Source: Narthecium ossifragum
Taxonomy: Eukaryota > Streptophyta > Magnoliopsida > Dioscoreales > Nartheciaceae
Reading direction: 5' to 3'
Length of the DNA stretch: 64,000 bases
Assembly: GCA_963920575.1 (NCBI GenBank)
Contig: OY986963.1
Span: 9,090,896 to 9,154,895, forward strand
The position numbers were made by a program, and so were the translations under genes. Shown here piece by piece: positions 1 to 12,348 of this stretch; the first letter of the stretch is position 1; the number at the start of each line of letters is the position of its first letter. Below the pieces are notes generated by a model. The model saw only the letters and a list, made by a program, of their open reading frames with translations. It was not told the origin of the DNA and did no database searches.

Positions 1-568
1 AACGATGAACTATTCTAAGCCTAAAAGACCACATTCTTGGTCAAAATAACGGTAAGATACAATAAAATATGGTCCTAAGAAACTTTTAACATAAAAGGAT
101 TACATAGATCTTTTTATTTTAGGATTGAGACTCAAGTACTAAAGATACCCTAAGCCTGAAGGCAGAAAATATTGCAAAGTGGGAATAATACCACCATTAT
201 GAAACAGAGCAATCTTGATATTTACCCTTGAAGAAGAAATTTTGCAATTGTACAAGCTTTCAGCAATTAGTCCGAGTACATCGTGGTAAAGATACCTTTT
301 CCAGTCATATTCTGTGACCGAAGTTTTACGAAGTGAATCGATACAGCGGAACAGGGTCCAAAGTTTGGAATCATTGGGTTGCAACATGTACACAATCGGC
401 CTCAACTATGCTTGAGCACAACCTATCATACAACCGACGTAACATGTTTTGGAAGAGAAAAATCTTTGTAGATTATATGATTTCAATTGGTGAAAACGCA
501 GATTTCTATGCGAAACTTACAGAATACCATAGAAGTTGAGGACATGAGCAACCTCAGTGCAAACTTAC
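1..568. other. Left edge: intron and unresolved sequence of the S28 protease gene
   Basis: No S28 exon can be recognised left of the exon ending at 569, so this should be intron 9 of the protease gene or beyond. A minus-strand open frame at 139-405 contains a protein-like stretch (around LYHDVLGLIAESLYNCK) followed by a possible splice donor near 231. I do not recognise it as S28 sequence or any other family. It could be a captured exon or chance. Confidence 0.25.
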
Positions 569-684
569 AGAATACCTTGTATCAATTTTTGAAGAACGGA
601 CACTGTCATTTGCGGGTGCCACTTGGAAATAAGCAACCTCAGTGCAAACTTGGAACCACCACAACCGATAGCTTCCCAAATTCA
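569..684 (-). repeat. Exon 9 with partial duplication across its splice donor (extends left to about 516)
   Basis: On the minus strand exon 9 ends TATTCT|GTAAGTTT. The sequence just inside the intron repeats part of the exon (GCACTGAGGTTGCT) and then repeats the donor itself (GGTATTCTGTAAGTTT, plus-strand about 522-537). Two near-identical donors therefore lie about 44 bp apart. I chose the upstream one because family members continue with a short residue run after the TRYS position. Confidence 0.55.
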
Positions 685-3600
685 CTGCAAAGGCAATAAA
701 AAAAAAATATGATACGTTTTCCATGTTTGATGTATGCATGTCCCACTTGGAAGGAAAACAGAGTATATTACCACTCTCTTTAGCAACAATTGCGTTCTTC
801 AAATGTTCTTGGTCGTATGATTGGATTGATACACCAAAAGTACCAAGGTAGTAGTCTTTCACATAGGCAGCATATGCTTCCTACATAACCAGTTTGTCAC
901 AAACTCAATATAGTGTGTGAACCATAACACTCATTTTAGACAACATTATAGCAATGTTAATCCTTCATGAAATTACAAGTGCTTTCACCAAAAATTAGGC
1001 TGAAATTAAACTCATTTGGCAGTGCAAATACCAAACTGCAAGAACGTGGCTCTACTTAAGGGCACGTTTGTTTCCCTAGAAAAGAGGCCAGAATCGCTGG
1101 AATGGAAAGGAAAAGTTGCTGGAAACCATTTCCGCGCCGTTTGTTTCGCTGGAATGGGCTGGATTCCATTCTAGTGCCCATTCCAAAAGGCCTCTTTTCC
1201 AGCCAAAATTTCCGGCCCGATTTGGACCAGAAATGCTTTCCAGCGCCTTAACAAAATTTTCCACCGAACCTTTCCAGCGCCTTAACAAAATTTTCCAGCG
1301 CCTTTTAACAACCCTTTCCATCGACGAGGCTGCTAGGGTCACTCTCGCGATCCCTTCTCTCCCGCGACCTAGGGTTTCCGCCGACCCATCTCTCGCGACA
1401 TCGAGCCTCTCCTTGATCTCTCATGGTAGCCTTTGGACGTTCTCTCGTGACACCTTGAGGCTCTCCGGCGGCTGGCGACCCTTCTCCTCTCCCAGATCTA
1501 CATCGAGAAAGTGTTCCTGAAGAGGTTCTCTTTCGCTGATCCCCTTTTTCCTCTTGATAGACCTTGGATTTACATCGCATGGTGACTGATCCCTTAGTTT
1601 GTGGCATTTTTCGTTTTTTTCTTCATTTTTTTTTTCAGATTTCAACTGGTTTTTCAGATTTGGGTTTTCCACTTCGTATTCTTGTGACTGATCACCTAGT
1701 TTGTGGCTTCTTTTAGTGGATGTTTGTAGATCATATAGTTTTGGTGATCTTCAGCTTTTCTTTTTGTCTTTCTTCTGCTTTTCTCTTTTCTTCCGGTGTT
1801 CTTGTCTTTCATTATTATTGCTCTCTGTTGATATCTAGTTTCCCTTCTACATCATAATCTCATGCTGGTGGTTTTCCCGAGCTTAGACCGATCTCTCACA
1901 ATTGATGTTTTTAGCAGGACCTAGAATTTACTGAACCATCTCTTTCTTCTGATTTAAATCTGAAATTGAAAGTAGTGAATGAAAGCCAATTAACCATGAT
2001 AGATACCTCAATCTTACCATTTATGGTGCTTAATTGTTTGAATTTTGTGTAGAATTAAAGGAACACAGTTTAATTGGGACACCCGTTATTGTGTTGTCTG
2101 GATGAGGATGGATTATTTTTCCCCAATGATTGTATATGTATATATATATGCCGAAGATTTGAATCTGTTTATAGCAATTGCATGTTTTTCTTTCCTACCA
2201 CCAAAATTGGTAGGTAGCTGAATTGACTCTGTTTTGTTCCACCATTTGCCTAAAACTTTCTACTAACGTTTTTAGCTCTACAAAAGATTAGGTTAATTAA
2301 ACATGCTTTCATTCAGTGAAATGGTTTTAAGTAAAAAACTAGCTTCAATATGTCAAATGCTACATGAGATGTTATATGTCAGAAGTTATATTTCAAATGA
2401 AATGCTACATGAAGTTGTATTTTTTGGCGGAAGTTATATGTCAAATGCTATATGTATGAATGTGGAGAAATAAATCCTATATGTCAAATGCTATATGTCA
2501 GTTCATATGTCAAATGCTAGAAGTTATGTGTCAAATGCTACATGAGATGTTGGATTTCCTTCTTTGTTTGTATGTATGAATGTGGATAAATAAATGCTAT
2601 ACGTGGGCTTCATACTTCTTCATGTTTTTAGTTGTGGCAGAAGTTTCCCATGTTTCCAAGTAGCTGTTGATCATTTTTGAACTCTATGATGTTGGCTATT
2701 ATTCTACATTTATTTCATCAAATCTGTTCATGTATGGGTGTAAAGCCTTGCTTAAATATTTTGTTGGTCTGATCCTATCAATTAACTTTGTGATCCTGTC
2801 AATTAACTGTGGAGCTATTTCTATTAATTGTTTGGTTTGATCATGTCAATTATCTTTGAAGCTATATGTCAAATAACTTTTTCATGTAGATAGTCACATT
2901 GTGGTCTAATTGTTACTATGATATGTTGATTATGTCTATAGCTATTACCCTTAGTGTTTTGGCATGTTGTATTGTTATAAATGGACAATGATGACGAACT
3001 GTCTCAAAGGTTGGCGGTATTAGGGGTTGTTTACGCAGTTGTAGTCGCAGTAGTGCACCTCTATTATCTTGACTCGGGCACCCGTGTTGTGGCAATGCCG
3101 CGGGAGTCTCGTGATGAGGCACATAGGCGGCATATGGCTAGGATTCGAATGTCTGGGTCAGATTATTGCGTCGCCTATATCCGTATGGATGTAGACGCAC
3201 TAGATGAATTGGCACGTCTTATGAGGCGACGTAATTTGCTTAAGGATACTGATCAGATTATAAGCGAAGAACAATTGTGTATCTTTCTACACATTGTTGG
3301 CCACAACACCAAAAATCGTGTTATGCGGGCAGAATTTCTGTTGTCGGGTGAGACAATCAGCCGCTATTTCAATGCGGTGTTGAAGGCGATATGCCATATT
3401 CGCGACCTGTACATGCAACAAGCAGGGCCGAACACACCCCTCGAAATCTTAGGAAGCCCGTCATACTACCCTTACTTTGAGGTACACCAACATACATTGA
3501 CCATGATTTTTTAAGTTCACCTTCATTTTCACATTTCGTGATGACATTCTTCCTTATCACACATGTAGAACTGCATCGGCCTTATAGACGGTACGCACAT

Positions 3601-6600
3601 ACACGCCACCGTTCCAGCAGACATAGTACTACGATTTCGAGGGCGCAAAGGAGTGACACAGAATGTGTTGGCCGCTTGTACACCCAACCTTCGATTCACC
3701 TATGTACTTGCCGGATGGGAGGGTTCAGCCAATGATTACACCGTCTTAAAAGACGCCATTTCACGCCCACCAGATAGTAGGTTAAAGACAATCGAAGGTA
3801 TATGTTCTTGTGCAACGGTGGATTAACACCTCATAACATATCTCATACATCACGCACTGACACTATGTGTTCAAACTTTCACCTTATAGGCAAATACTAT
3901 CTTGTGGACGCGGGGTACCCCACCAGCCCCGGCTTCATTGCTCCATATAGGGGTGTGAGATATCACTTGAAAGAGTTCTTGCCGAGCAATGGCCCAAACG
4001 ACAAGTACGAACTGTTCAATCTTCCTCACTCGTCTCTTAGATCAAAGATTGAACGAGCTTTTGGCCTGCTCAAGAACCGGTTCAAGATCATTGCATCACA
4101 TCCATTTTTCCCTTTCAAGACGCAAGTTGCAATTGTGCACGCATATTGCATTCTTCACAATTTCATTCTGAGTGAGAATCCAGTTGATCCATTAATGGAT
4201 GTCGATGTACCCCTGGATGATGAACCGGGAATTACCCAAACCACAAATCGCGCAACAAATGTGGGATAATTACGAGCCCAATCGCTAGATTGTTAATGTG
4301 CTTTCTCATGTGACATTTTCAAGAATTATTTTCATATGCTTGTACCCATATACATTCAATTCCATAACTCTTCGTGACAATATCAATTGTAGTGTTCTAG
4401 TGTGTTTGCATGTGTTGATATTTGATCATAACCCGCAGATCATATCAGAACCGTCCATTTTTACCCGTCAGCCGATCTTGGATCGATCCGAAATAAGTTT
4501 GGATCGATCCAAGTTGTCAAAATCTGGGTTTCGAACAACTTGGATCGATCCAATATGGGTCTGGATCGATCCAAGATATAGCAGAGAATTATAACTCTCT
4601 GGAAAAGAAATATGGATCGATCCAATGACGATTTGGATCGATCCAATTTGTACCAGAGAATAATGGCTCTCGGGAAAAGAATTATGGATCGATCCAATGA
4701 CGATTTGGATCGATCCAATTTGTACAAAAAGTATGGCTCTCTGGAAAAAGGTCTGGATCGATCCGAACCATTTTGGGATCGATCCAGAAATCCCTGGATC
4801 GATCCAAATTGTCTGGATCGATCCAAGTAAAGCTGAATCTGTATAATTGATGTCTCCCCTTAATGCTCTTATTGTTGAATATGATCTCATTATTGCTGTA
4901 AATTACTGATCCCCCCTTGTTGCAAATTGCTGATTTTGTTGGTATGCTATGATTTTGGAGTTGAGATCTAGCTGTGATTTTGCACAACTTGCAGATTAGT
5001 CCATGTACAAATTGCAGATTTTGTTTTATGACGGTTATGGTCTAATTGTTGGTTTTCGTTTTAAACCGTTGCCTATTATTGACTCTCTTCATTGGGGAAA
5101 TGATGTCATGGGGAAATGATGAAATCTTATGGGGAACGAGAGAGCAGTGGATTGGTGATTTGGATGGTTGAGTTTCTTCAGCAACCAATTGCCGCCACAT
5201 AAGGACAATGATGACATTGTCTGAGCCCTTGATTTTGCAATCATATACAACCATGAAGACATAAGGAAGTATATGGAAGACAAGTGTTGTACAAAAAAAA
5301 AATTTCCAGTCACTTCTGTAAACATGTCAATTTGACATTATATGTAAAGTGTTGTATGGAATAATTGACTACTATAAATAAAGATGTATCATTCACAACT
5401 TTAGTTCTGTATCATTTTGTTGTCTTAATAATAGTTGCTAAATTTATGAATGTGTTGTGAGTTTATATACTAATACAGTTAAAAATAGTTTTAATAATGA
5501 TACAATGTGAAACAATACATTGCAAAATCTATTTCGGAAATTTGAGTGACCATGTGCACATTTGCAAGGTTTTCACCATCTCAAGAGAAAAAAACATTAA
5601 AAAATGCATCAAATATAATTTTTTTAAAAATATATACTTAAATAAAATTTATAAATGTATTGTTGGTTCACATACTAAAACACACTTAAAAACAATTTTT
5701 ATAATCATACAATGAGAAAATGGGGTGGTAATCTCACCACTGTGATTCTGGGGTGACCATAACCACCAGTCCAATGCCAAACAAACACAAAAATGTCAGA
5801 TTCCACGGGATACAGTTTCCATTCCAACGCCAAACAAACAACAAAAGTGTCAGATTTCACATAATTCTGCATTCATTCCAGCAGCAAACAAACAGAAAAA
5901 ATACAACTCTATTTCATTCCATTCCATTCCAATGGAATTCATTTCCATTCCAGCATTCCATTCCAAAACGCTAGAATGAAACAAGCGTGCCCTAAGACAT
6001 AAGCAACATTGTGAAGCTCCACGTGCAATTTATCCAAAAATCAAAATTATTAGTACAGTAGGTTGAAAATGTTTTCTGCATCTTGATAATGCTAACAGGT
6101 GCTTCAACTTACAGGTGAAGCAGGTTCTCCTGTTACAAGTGATGTCAATAATCGGTACAGCAGTGAGAAACAGGGTGTGGTATCCGTACTCCATAGCACG
6201 GCTATAGTTGGCTAAACATTCCTGATTCTAGATATCTGATATGCGAAATCCATAGACTGCCTTGTTGTGAATGTCTAGTCTTTAAAAAAGGAGGATCTCT
6301 TGTTACCAGTGATCGTGGTGACAGTGACAGTTATAACATGGCTAGTAAATTGAACTCCACAGACTTGCAGTGTCCTTGACGTTGCATTTGGCAAGCACTG
6401 AAGCTCTATATGACAAATCTAGTTTAATTCAGCCATAGTTGACATTAGTTGTTTTAGCAAGTACTATTTATTCACAGCAAGTTTAGTCAAGTCCCACATT
6501 TGAGAGTAGATACCCATGAGAAGTCTATGACAGGTGGCATAAACAGAGACGTCAGTCGACCAAATATTTACCTAAAACAAAGTGACATTTTGGAATGCGT

Positions 6601-9600
6601 CAATTAAACTTTCGGTTTCACTATAATTGTCGTTTTGCCAGCAAATGCCCGAATGAATAGCCATCAAATAGTCTTCAACGAATTGCATTTCACAACCTAG
6701 GCGCAATATAGGAGAATACTAGCAGTGATGATCACTGACAGAAGGATGACAACACTATACAGATGCAATTGACATATATTCAGAAGAAATAAATACAAGC
6801 TGTCAAACAAGTTTGCAGGTAGATCACAGAAAGGATGAGAGGTAGATACCACCAAGTTCTTCCCAGCTTTTTTAGCATCAACTAGAGGAGGGCACAGCAC
6901 ATCTGGATTCCCATACTGAAACTGAAAAAGCAGAAACCATAACACTACTAATGTGATTTTTATGGTAGAAACCAAATTACTGTGCGTGAAAAGACTATGC
7001 ATACCGCAATTACTGCAGCATCAGCCAACAAGTATAGGAAGTCAACATCATTCCTTAGCTGCATTGAAAGCTTTAGAATTTCAGATACACTGACAAATGC
7101 ATGATAAAGAAAGTGTACTACTTCAGAATATGAATGCTAAATATATAAGAGGATACAAACAGCATCATTTCCAAGTAGACCTATATCATCATAATCTCAG
7201 CCACTTCCAAACAAAATGAGGTGATCTACAACTCGGAGAAGTAGACTAACGCTGGAACATACATGATACCATCTGTTTAGGTTATAGGCTTTCCTATATT
7301 TGATGTTCTTGGCTCCTAAATGCAATGTCAATTAGAGAAAACTGTCAACAACATCTCTGGCCAAAAAGATTAAAAGAACATGTAGATGGGGAACCTTAAA
7401 ATCATCAAAGAGAATAGACAGTTAACTCAATCAATCGACATAGTAAAAGAGCTCCTTTGTATGTAATTAGCCGCAATCAAGCTCATTATGCAGTGTCAAC
7501 TCAATTTGCAATGAATAAATTCAAAAACTTAGAGATGAAAAATACTGTAGATGCACCAAACAGATTCTTGACTGCTCCTTTATTGGACAGAAGTTGTTCT
7601 TCAACAAGCTTGGTTATTTCCTGAAGCACAGCTTTACATTCAGCACCAGCTGACTCTCCAATCTGCAGTAAGAAGATGATAGAGAAAACTAATTGACAAC
7701 CGATGAGGTAAAAAGACAAAAGAATGGACTTAAATGGCATAAAACAAGTATAAAATGTGCTAACGAGGAAAATGTTGTAAGATATGGATATGTGAAGGAT
7801 CAAATAAGCAATTTGATCCAGTTCACCTATGGATATGACAGAGCAGGATAGACTACTTGCCTGTTTGTCAAATTCTGTGAAGTTGTATACAGCAAGTACA
7901 ACTGCTGAACTTGCTAAACTTCCACACGTCAAATGGGGAAACTTCAAGCGGAACCAGGCACTGAGAGCTCCAGAATATGAAATGCCAAACACAAACCAGC
8001 GACTTCCGACACTGGAGACATTGTACTTATTGATCAAGGATTCCTGCAGAACAAAGCAGCTAAGGGGAGGAGGCGATACAAATAAATAAAAGGAAACGAA
8101 AATAAAATAATAAACAATAAGAAAGTATAGTTTAGTAGGAAAAGAAGAGAAACTGAAAAGAAACATACTGAAAAGCTTACAGAATAAAATAACAAAACAG
8201 CAAAGCAATATGGAGAGGAAGACATACTCATTGAGCCTCAAGGCATACATAAGAGACTTGGAGAATGAAACTGGATTTTAACTATTAACAAGCTCTTAAG
8301 TGTGAAAACATGGATAACACTCATTCAAACATCACATTAAGGGAAAAAAATAAATCAATAAAATGATATCCGCAACCAGTTTGACAAGATATTGATTTAC
8401 TCCTAAGAACACGGTTGATATCACAATATTCACAAATGCCAAACATAATTTCAAAAATGGAAGAATGCCAAAAGATCCTGATAAAGGATTTCCAATATCA
8501 AGACAACTCTCTCTTCTGATCACATAAATGTGACGCAGTGAACAGCAGATAGTAAAGACACGACTGCATGACAATGTTGTTGTTAACTCTGAGCAAGCAA
8601 CATATCCCCCGTTATGAGACACAATTGAGAATAAGCTTAGAATTATAGAAACTTTATCTAGATTCTAATCACAAAGTGAACATGACGAAGATTTAATGCA
8701 AGAATAGAAATGGCACTATAGCTTAGCTTTATCAGTTTCCCAGAAGGGAATTAAGAGCATCGAGAGCAAACCTGGTAATGTTGACGGAAAACAGCGAGGT
8801 CATAAAGGGCCTGCTTTGAGGATAGATAGTGTAGATTTTTTGTCGTCAAAAGCTCAAAAGGAGAACTTTTCCCATAGTAGCGATGCTCAAGGGATACCAA
8901 AGCAGCACCAAACTTCTTAGCTAAAACCTGTATCAAGATATGAACAGAGGAAAGTTACGCAGAAAGCCTAACAATGTGGAAGGTATAGAACACACCATGT
9001 ATCCATAAAGGGGCAATGGACATGCTGTTTACATATATTTTCCACAGCATGACTTTATTCTTGATATATCCAAATGAAAGAAAGTCACGACAAGGTTACT
9101 GCTTCAACATTAACAGTAATGACTCCTCACCAAGTATCTAATTGACTCTCCTGTGAAAACAAAACATAAATTTACTGACGATAAGGCCAGAAAAGAAAGC
9201 TTATTCTCAAATGAAAATTCTGAAAAAGGACTCACTCATCAAGAACCTTATTCTGAAACGAAAATCTACATCTGACTGATTGCTATAAGCAGAAAATCAT
9301 GTCCTCTAAGCCTTAATCACTAGTATACAACAATGGTATACATATGGTATTAAAAGCAGACACAATCAGAATGAATCTGAAATATATAAGAACAAATCGA
9401 TCAGAAAGTTCCGGCATAAAATATTCCGACCCGGTTTCCTAGTTCTGAGCAAAAACAACAAAATTAAGCATCTTCTATACAGTAACAAATTCATTTCTCC
9501 ATCTATTTGACAAGGCAAACCATTAGATTCTTGGTATGCCGTTTCTTGTACAAGTGAATTGATTTTAAATCCTCTGAGCTACATAGGAATTTCAATGACA

Positions 9601-11648
9601 ATGTGGCACTAGAAACTAGGGCATCTTCCAGAAAGCAATGTCAAGCTAAGCACAACAGAAGCAACGCGTCCACAAACACATTCCTGACAAGTGTAAAAGC
9701 CATGTAAAGGATACGCTTTCACCCTTTCTATTGCAGAGTTCAAAGAAGTACAGCGGGGGCTGTGAGAAAAGGACAGTCTCGCATTTGAACAGTTTCCTGG
9801 GAGTAGCCATTATCCAATTCCATAGATGAGACCTTACTACTTGCTCAAGTTACTCATCTCCAAGTAGTGATTGCATGGTATTAAATTTCTTAGAAATGCT
9901 AAAAAAAGATGCTTATAACAAGAAGCCTAGCCTTCCAAGAAAACAAAAACTCTTGTTACTTTAAGAGACATAACACTTACAGCCGTATAATCATTAACAA
10001 TTCCAGGACATGCAGATTCACCACATATCTTAAGAAAAATTGGTCCGGTGGGAGCTTGATAGTAATCGAGATATTCATAGAACCGCTGCTCGAATTGACG
10101 ATGATCCTGCAGGTCCAAGCAAAATAAAATCTTTATCAATGGCCTTCGAGACCTAATAATACAGTAATTCTAATTTCATGATTGTAGAAAATATCATGTG
10201 ATATTTTCAAATACTAATCTAAAAGCTATAACATAATTGAAACAAATAGTAAACACATACCTGTTAGCGATTCACAGTTTTGATGCCTTAGAAAAAACCC
10301 CACAAAATGTAACTTTAAAGCTATAACAAATGCATCAAGAACCTCACAAGCAATCAGGATACTTTCCCCAGCTGGTCAGGAATTTTCTTTATTTATATCC
10401 CCTTGCTCGTGTGGCCTTGAGAACTATATATATAGCCTCTAGAGAGGAGATGACCAGCCATAAAGTCCTCTCTAAATGCAATGTAACTCATGAATATGAA
10501 ACATCATATTCATTGCATTAACTATTGCTCACGTTAATATATGTAAATTTTAATATAACTGTTGGTGTGCCTGACTTTTGAACTTCTCTAGAATTAATAT
10601 CTACTTGAAATTGATGTATTATATATATATGATATATTCACATGTATATTAGTAATTTATAGTGAGCAATAAAAGCACTAAGACCACACTCAACGTGCAC
10701 TTAAGTCTTATCAAGTAAGGACTACTTATGTGCACTGACCATCAAGAGACTAGTCCTCATGTCTCCCATAGTCTGAGTAATTTTAACTTGCACCTCCCTT
10801 CTATCATGGTCCAATATACACTTTAATTTTCAAAGTATATCATGATAGATATGTTCAAATTGAGGACTATTTATATGAGCTCAATAAAATTGATCTACAA
10901 ACACAGTAGACCTTCACGGTACCGATTAATTAGCACATGTCACATTATTGACCATACCAAATTAGTGTTGGGCCACATAATTCTAACAATGATGGAACTA
11001 ACAAGAAATCATATAACAGAACAAGTTGCAATCGCTCAATTATGCAATCAAGTGATGGAACTAACAAGAACACAGATCACAGAACAAGTTACGGCTAAAA
11101 CAGATAACTAAAGAAGAGTAGAATTGCTCAATTATGCAATCAAGTGATGGAACTAACAATAACACACATCACAGAACAAGCTACGGCTAAAACATATACC
11201 TCGAGAGTCACTCAGTTATGCAATTAAGTGATGGACTAAGAACAACACACATAACAGAACAAGTTACACGGCTAAAAAGAAGAATAAAAAATCGCTCATT
11301 TATGCAATCAAGTGATGGAACTAACAAGAACACACATCGCAGAACAAGTTACACTGCTAAACAGACACCTAAAGAAGAATCAAGGATCGCTCAATTATGC
11401 AATCAAGAAAACAAAACTAGGAGAACACTACGCTTATTCCAAGAATCACGCGCTTCGATTCACAAAGAGGGATGAACGCAAGACTTAACCGTGGGGGAGA
11501 AGTGGTCGAGGGTTTGGTTGAGCCACTGCTCCTCTCTGGTGAGGTAAGCGTCATCGGCGCCGTCGGGTGGACGACGGAGCCCAAGAGGCTCCGCTAGCGA
11601 CAGGAGCGAAAGGAGTACGAGGTAGCGGAGGCCTCGGAGGTCTCTCAT
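569..11648 (-). CDS. S28-family serine protease (EDA2-like / Pro-X carboxypeptidase-like), 3' end outside window
   Basis: Nine exons on the minus strand: 11490-11648, 9981-10106, 8772-8927, 7861-8043, 7546-7662, 7005-7058, 6850-6921, 772-880, 569-684. They join in phase to 364 codons with no stop. The start is the ATG at 11648, which begins a hydrophobic secretory signal (LRYLVLLSLLSLAEPLG). Family landmarks in order are WLNQTLDHFSP, the EHRYYGKSSPF block, the nucleophile motif GISYSG (Ser near residue 169), SAWFRLKFPHLTCGSLASSA, and RLWWFQVCTEVAYFQVAP. S28 enzymes are secreted or vacuolar and cleave after proline. The catalytic Asp and His and roughly the last 130 residues of a normal ~490-residue protein lie outside the window. 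Intron 4 has a GC donor (CAG|GCAAGT). Intron 7 is 5,969 bp and holds a Harbinger transposon; intron 1 holds a solo LTR. The family is clear; orthology to EDA2 is inference. Confidence 0.88.
1236..1310. repeat. Subterminal tandem repeat of the Harbinger element
   Basis: Three copies of TTTCCAGCGCCTTAACAAAA, the last shortened, lie head to tail just inside the left terminus. Subterminal repeats in this class are candidate binding sites for transposition proteins; that role is inference here. Confidence 0.7.
2342..2600. repeat. Degenerate short repeats TATGTCAAATGCTA
   Basis: The phrase TATGTCAAATGCTA(C/T)ATG recurs about six times with irregular spacers upstream of the transposase start. It is non-coding and lies in the 5' leader or intron of the Harbinger element. 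Confidence 0.6.
2981..4269 (+). CDS. Harbinger transposase (DDE_Tnp_4 / HARBI1-ALP1 type), intact, three exons
   Basis: Exons 2981-3481, 3569-3797 and 3890-4269 join in phase through GT-AG introns to 370 codons including the stop. Exon 1 carries an N-terminal helical region. Exon 2 opens with the first catalytic Asp in GLIDGTH and has the second Asp in GSANDYTVLKD. Exon 3 has the VDAGYP block and the catalytic Glu in SKIERAFGLLKNRF, followed by the HNFIL motif. All three catalytic residues and all splice sites are present, so this may be a functional enzyme that cuts and pastes the element around it. Length fits the family (about 350-450 residues). The partner Myb-like protein would have to come from elsewhere. 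Confidence 0.9.
4432..4858 (-). repeat. Array of 12 GGATCGATCC palindromes, shared block with the LTR at 44.0-45.5 kb
   Basis: Perfect GGATCGATCC palindromes start at 4480, 4501, 4542, 4563, 4614, 4635, 4686, 4707, 4755, 4776, 4796 and 4815. Five successive pairs are exactly 21 bp apart. Flanks on both sides match, in inverted orientation, the promoter-proximal part of the solo LTR at 44001-45511, but the match stops before that LTR's TATA box. The block thus looks like an enhancer-like cassette that exists in two different kinds of element. Confidence 0.85.
10183..10988 (-). mobile_element. Solo Copia LTR in intron 1 of the S28 gene
   Basis: This 806-bp segment is the reverse complement of the LTR of the Copia element at 12349-18411. 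On the plus strand it begins TGTAGAA and ends TTCTAACA. Both sides carry the 5-bp duplication ATGAT (10178-10182, 10989-10993). Its sequence is more diverged than the two LTRs of the complete copy, so this insertion is older. It lies in the same strand orientation as the host gene. Confidence 0.93.
10989..11440. repeat. Intron-1 minisatellite, about 80-96 bp unit
   Basis: The phrase GCTCAATTATGCAATCAAG followed by TGATGGAACTAAC recurs near 11031, 11127, 11211, 11292 and 11386, with a partial unit at the left end. Units vary in length. The solo LTR inserted at its left border. Non-coding. Confidence 0.8.
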
Positions 11649-12343
11649 CTCGAGGCGCCGTGAACAACTGGGGAAGAGAGCCGAGAAACGGAGGAAGCCT
11701 GGACAGTGGACACGCTTTTCTCTACCCACCTCGGACGGTAGCGGAGCCCCATCTCGGACAGGAGTGGCATCGCCATCGACGATCGGGGTCGATCTAAGAC
11801 CAGACTCGACGGCCGAGATACCACAATCTTCGAATACTTAATACTCACCGCACGTTTGATATTACCATGTGATTTTGTAATATCATAAATGAAAATAGAA
11901 ATAAAATATTATCGTATTTGATATATAAATAAAAAAGAATAGAATAAAAATGAGATGTAAATGACTAAAATAATATTGATAACAAGGCCTGGCCCTGCTT
12001 TCTTTTGGATGCTAATTTTACCATGCTTGATAGCAGAAAACCAAAAACATTATATATATACGAGTCTCCAAAAAAAAAAAAGCCTCTTTGAGAATGAAGA
12101 ATATATAGGACTTTATGTAGCTACCGGCTGAGTAACGAAGAGATGGACAGCACTGCCCCATGCCTTGAAAAAGCGTATCATAAGAAGCATTCTTGCCTGG
12201 GTATAAAATGTTGAATGGTGGAAAAAGTTAAAAACACCATTTCTATCTAGAATAGCTGCTGATAGAGTGATAGGCAAACACAAGCTTTTTTAATTTCGGA
12301 GGAGAACATGGATCTTCCTGATGAGAAAGATGGCACTAGTGGT
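11649..12343. other. Upstream region of the S28 gene
   Basis: The 5' leader and promoter of the minus-strand protease gene should lie here. The part close to the gene (to about 11830) is GC-rich and the rest is AT-rich. I see no convincing TATA box or other gene. A Copia element begins about 700 bp upstream of the start codon. Confidence 0.4.
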
Positions 12344-12348
12344 ATGAC

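Larger units (their letters stand above)
1060..5992 (+). mobile_element. PIF/Harbinger DNA transposon, complete, in intron 7 of the S28 gene
   Basis: The left end reads GGGCACGTTTGTTTCCCTAG, and the reverse complement of the right end reads GGGCACGCTTGTTTCATTCTAG. Both ends are flanked by TAA (1057-1059 and 5993-5995), the 3-bp target duplication typical of the superfamily. The element is 4,933 bp, inserted antisense to the host gene, and encodes an intact spliced DDE transposase. Subterminal zones are rich in GGAATGG/CCATTCC motifs. The Myb/SANT second ORF usual in autonomous family members was not found inside it. A 430-bp foreign block of palindromes sits at about 4432-4858. Confidence 0.92.

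Noticed and set aside
4461..4890. Several overlapping open frames on both strands with a repeating DRS/GSI pattern
   Set aside because: They result from the GGATCGATCC array; a palindrome repeat leaves frames open on both strands.
10989..11440. CRISPR-like array
   Set aside because: Units vary in length with no unique equal-size spacers; a plant intronic minisatellite.
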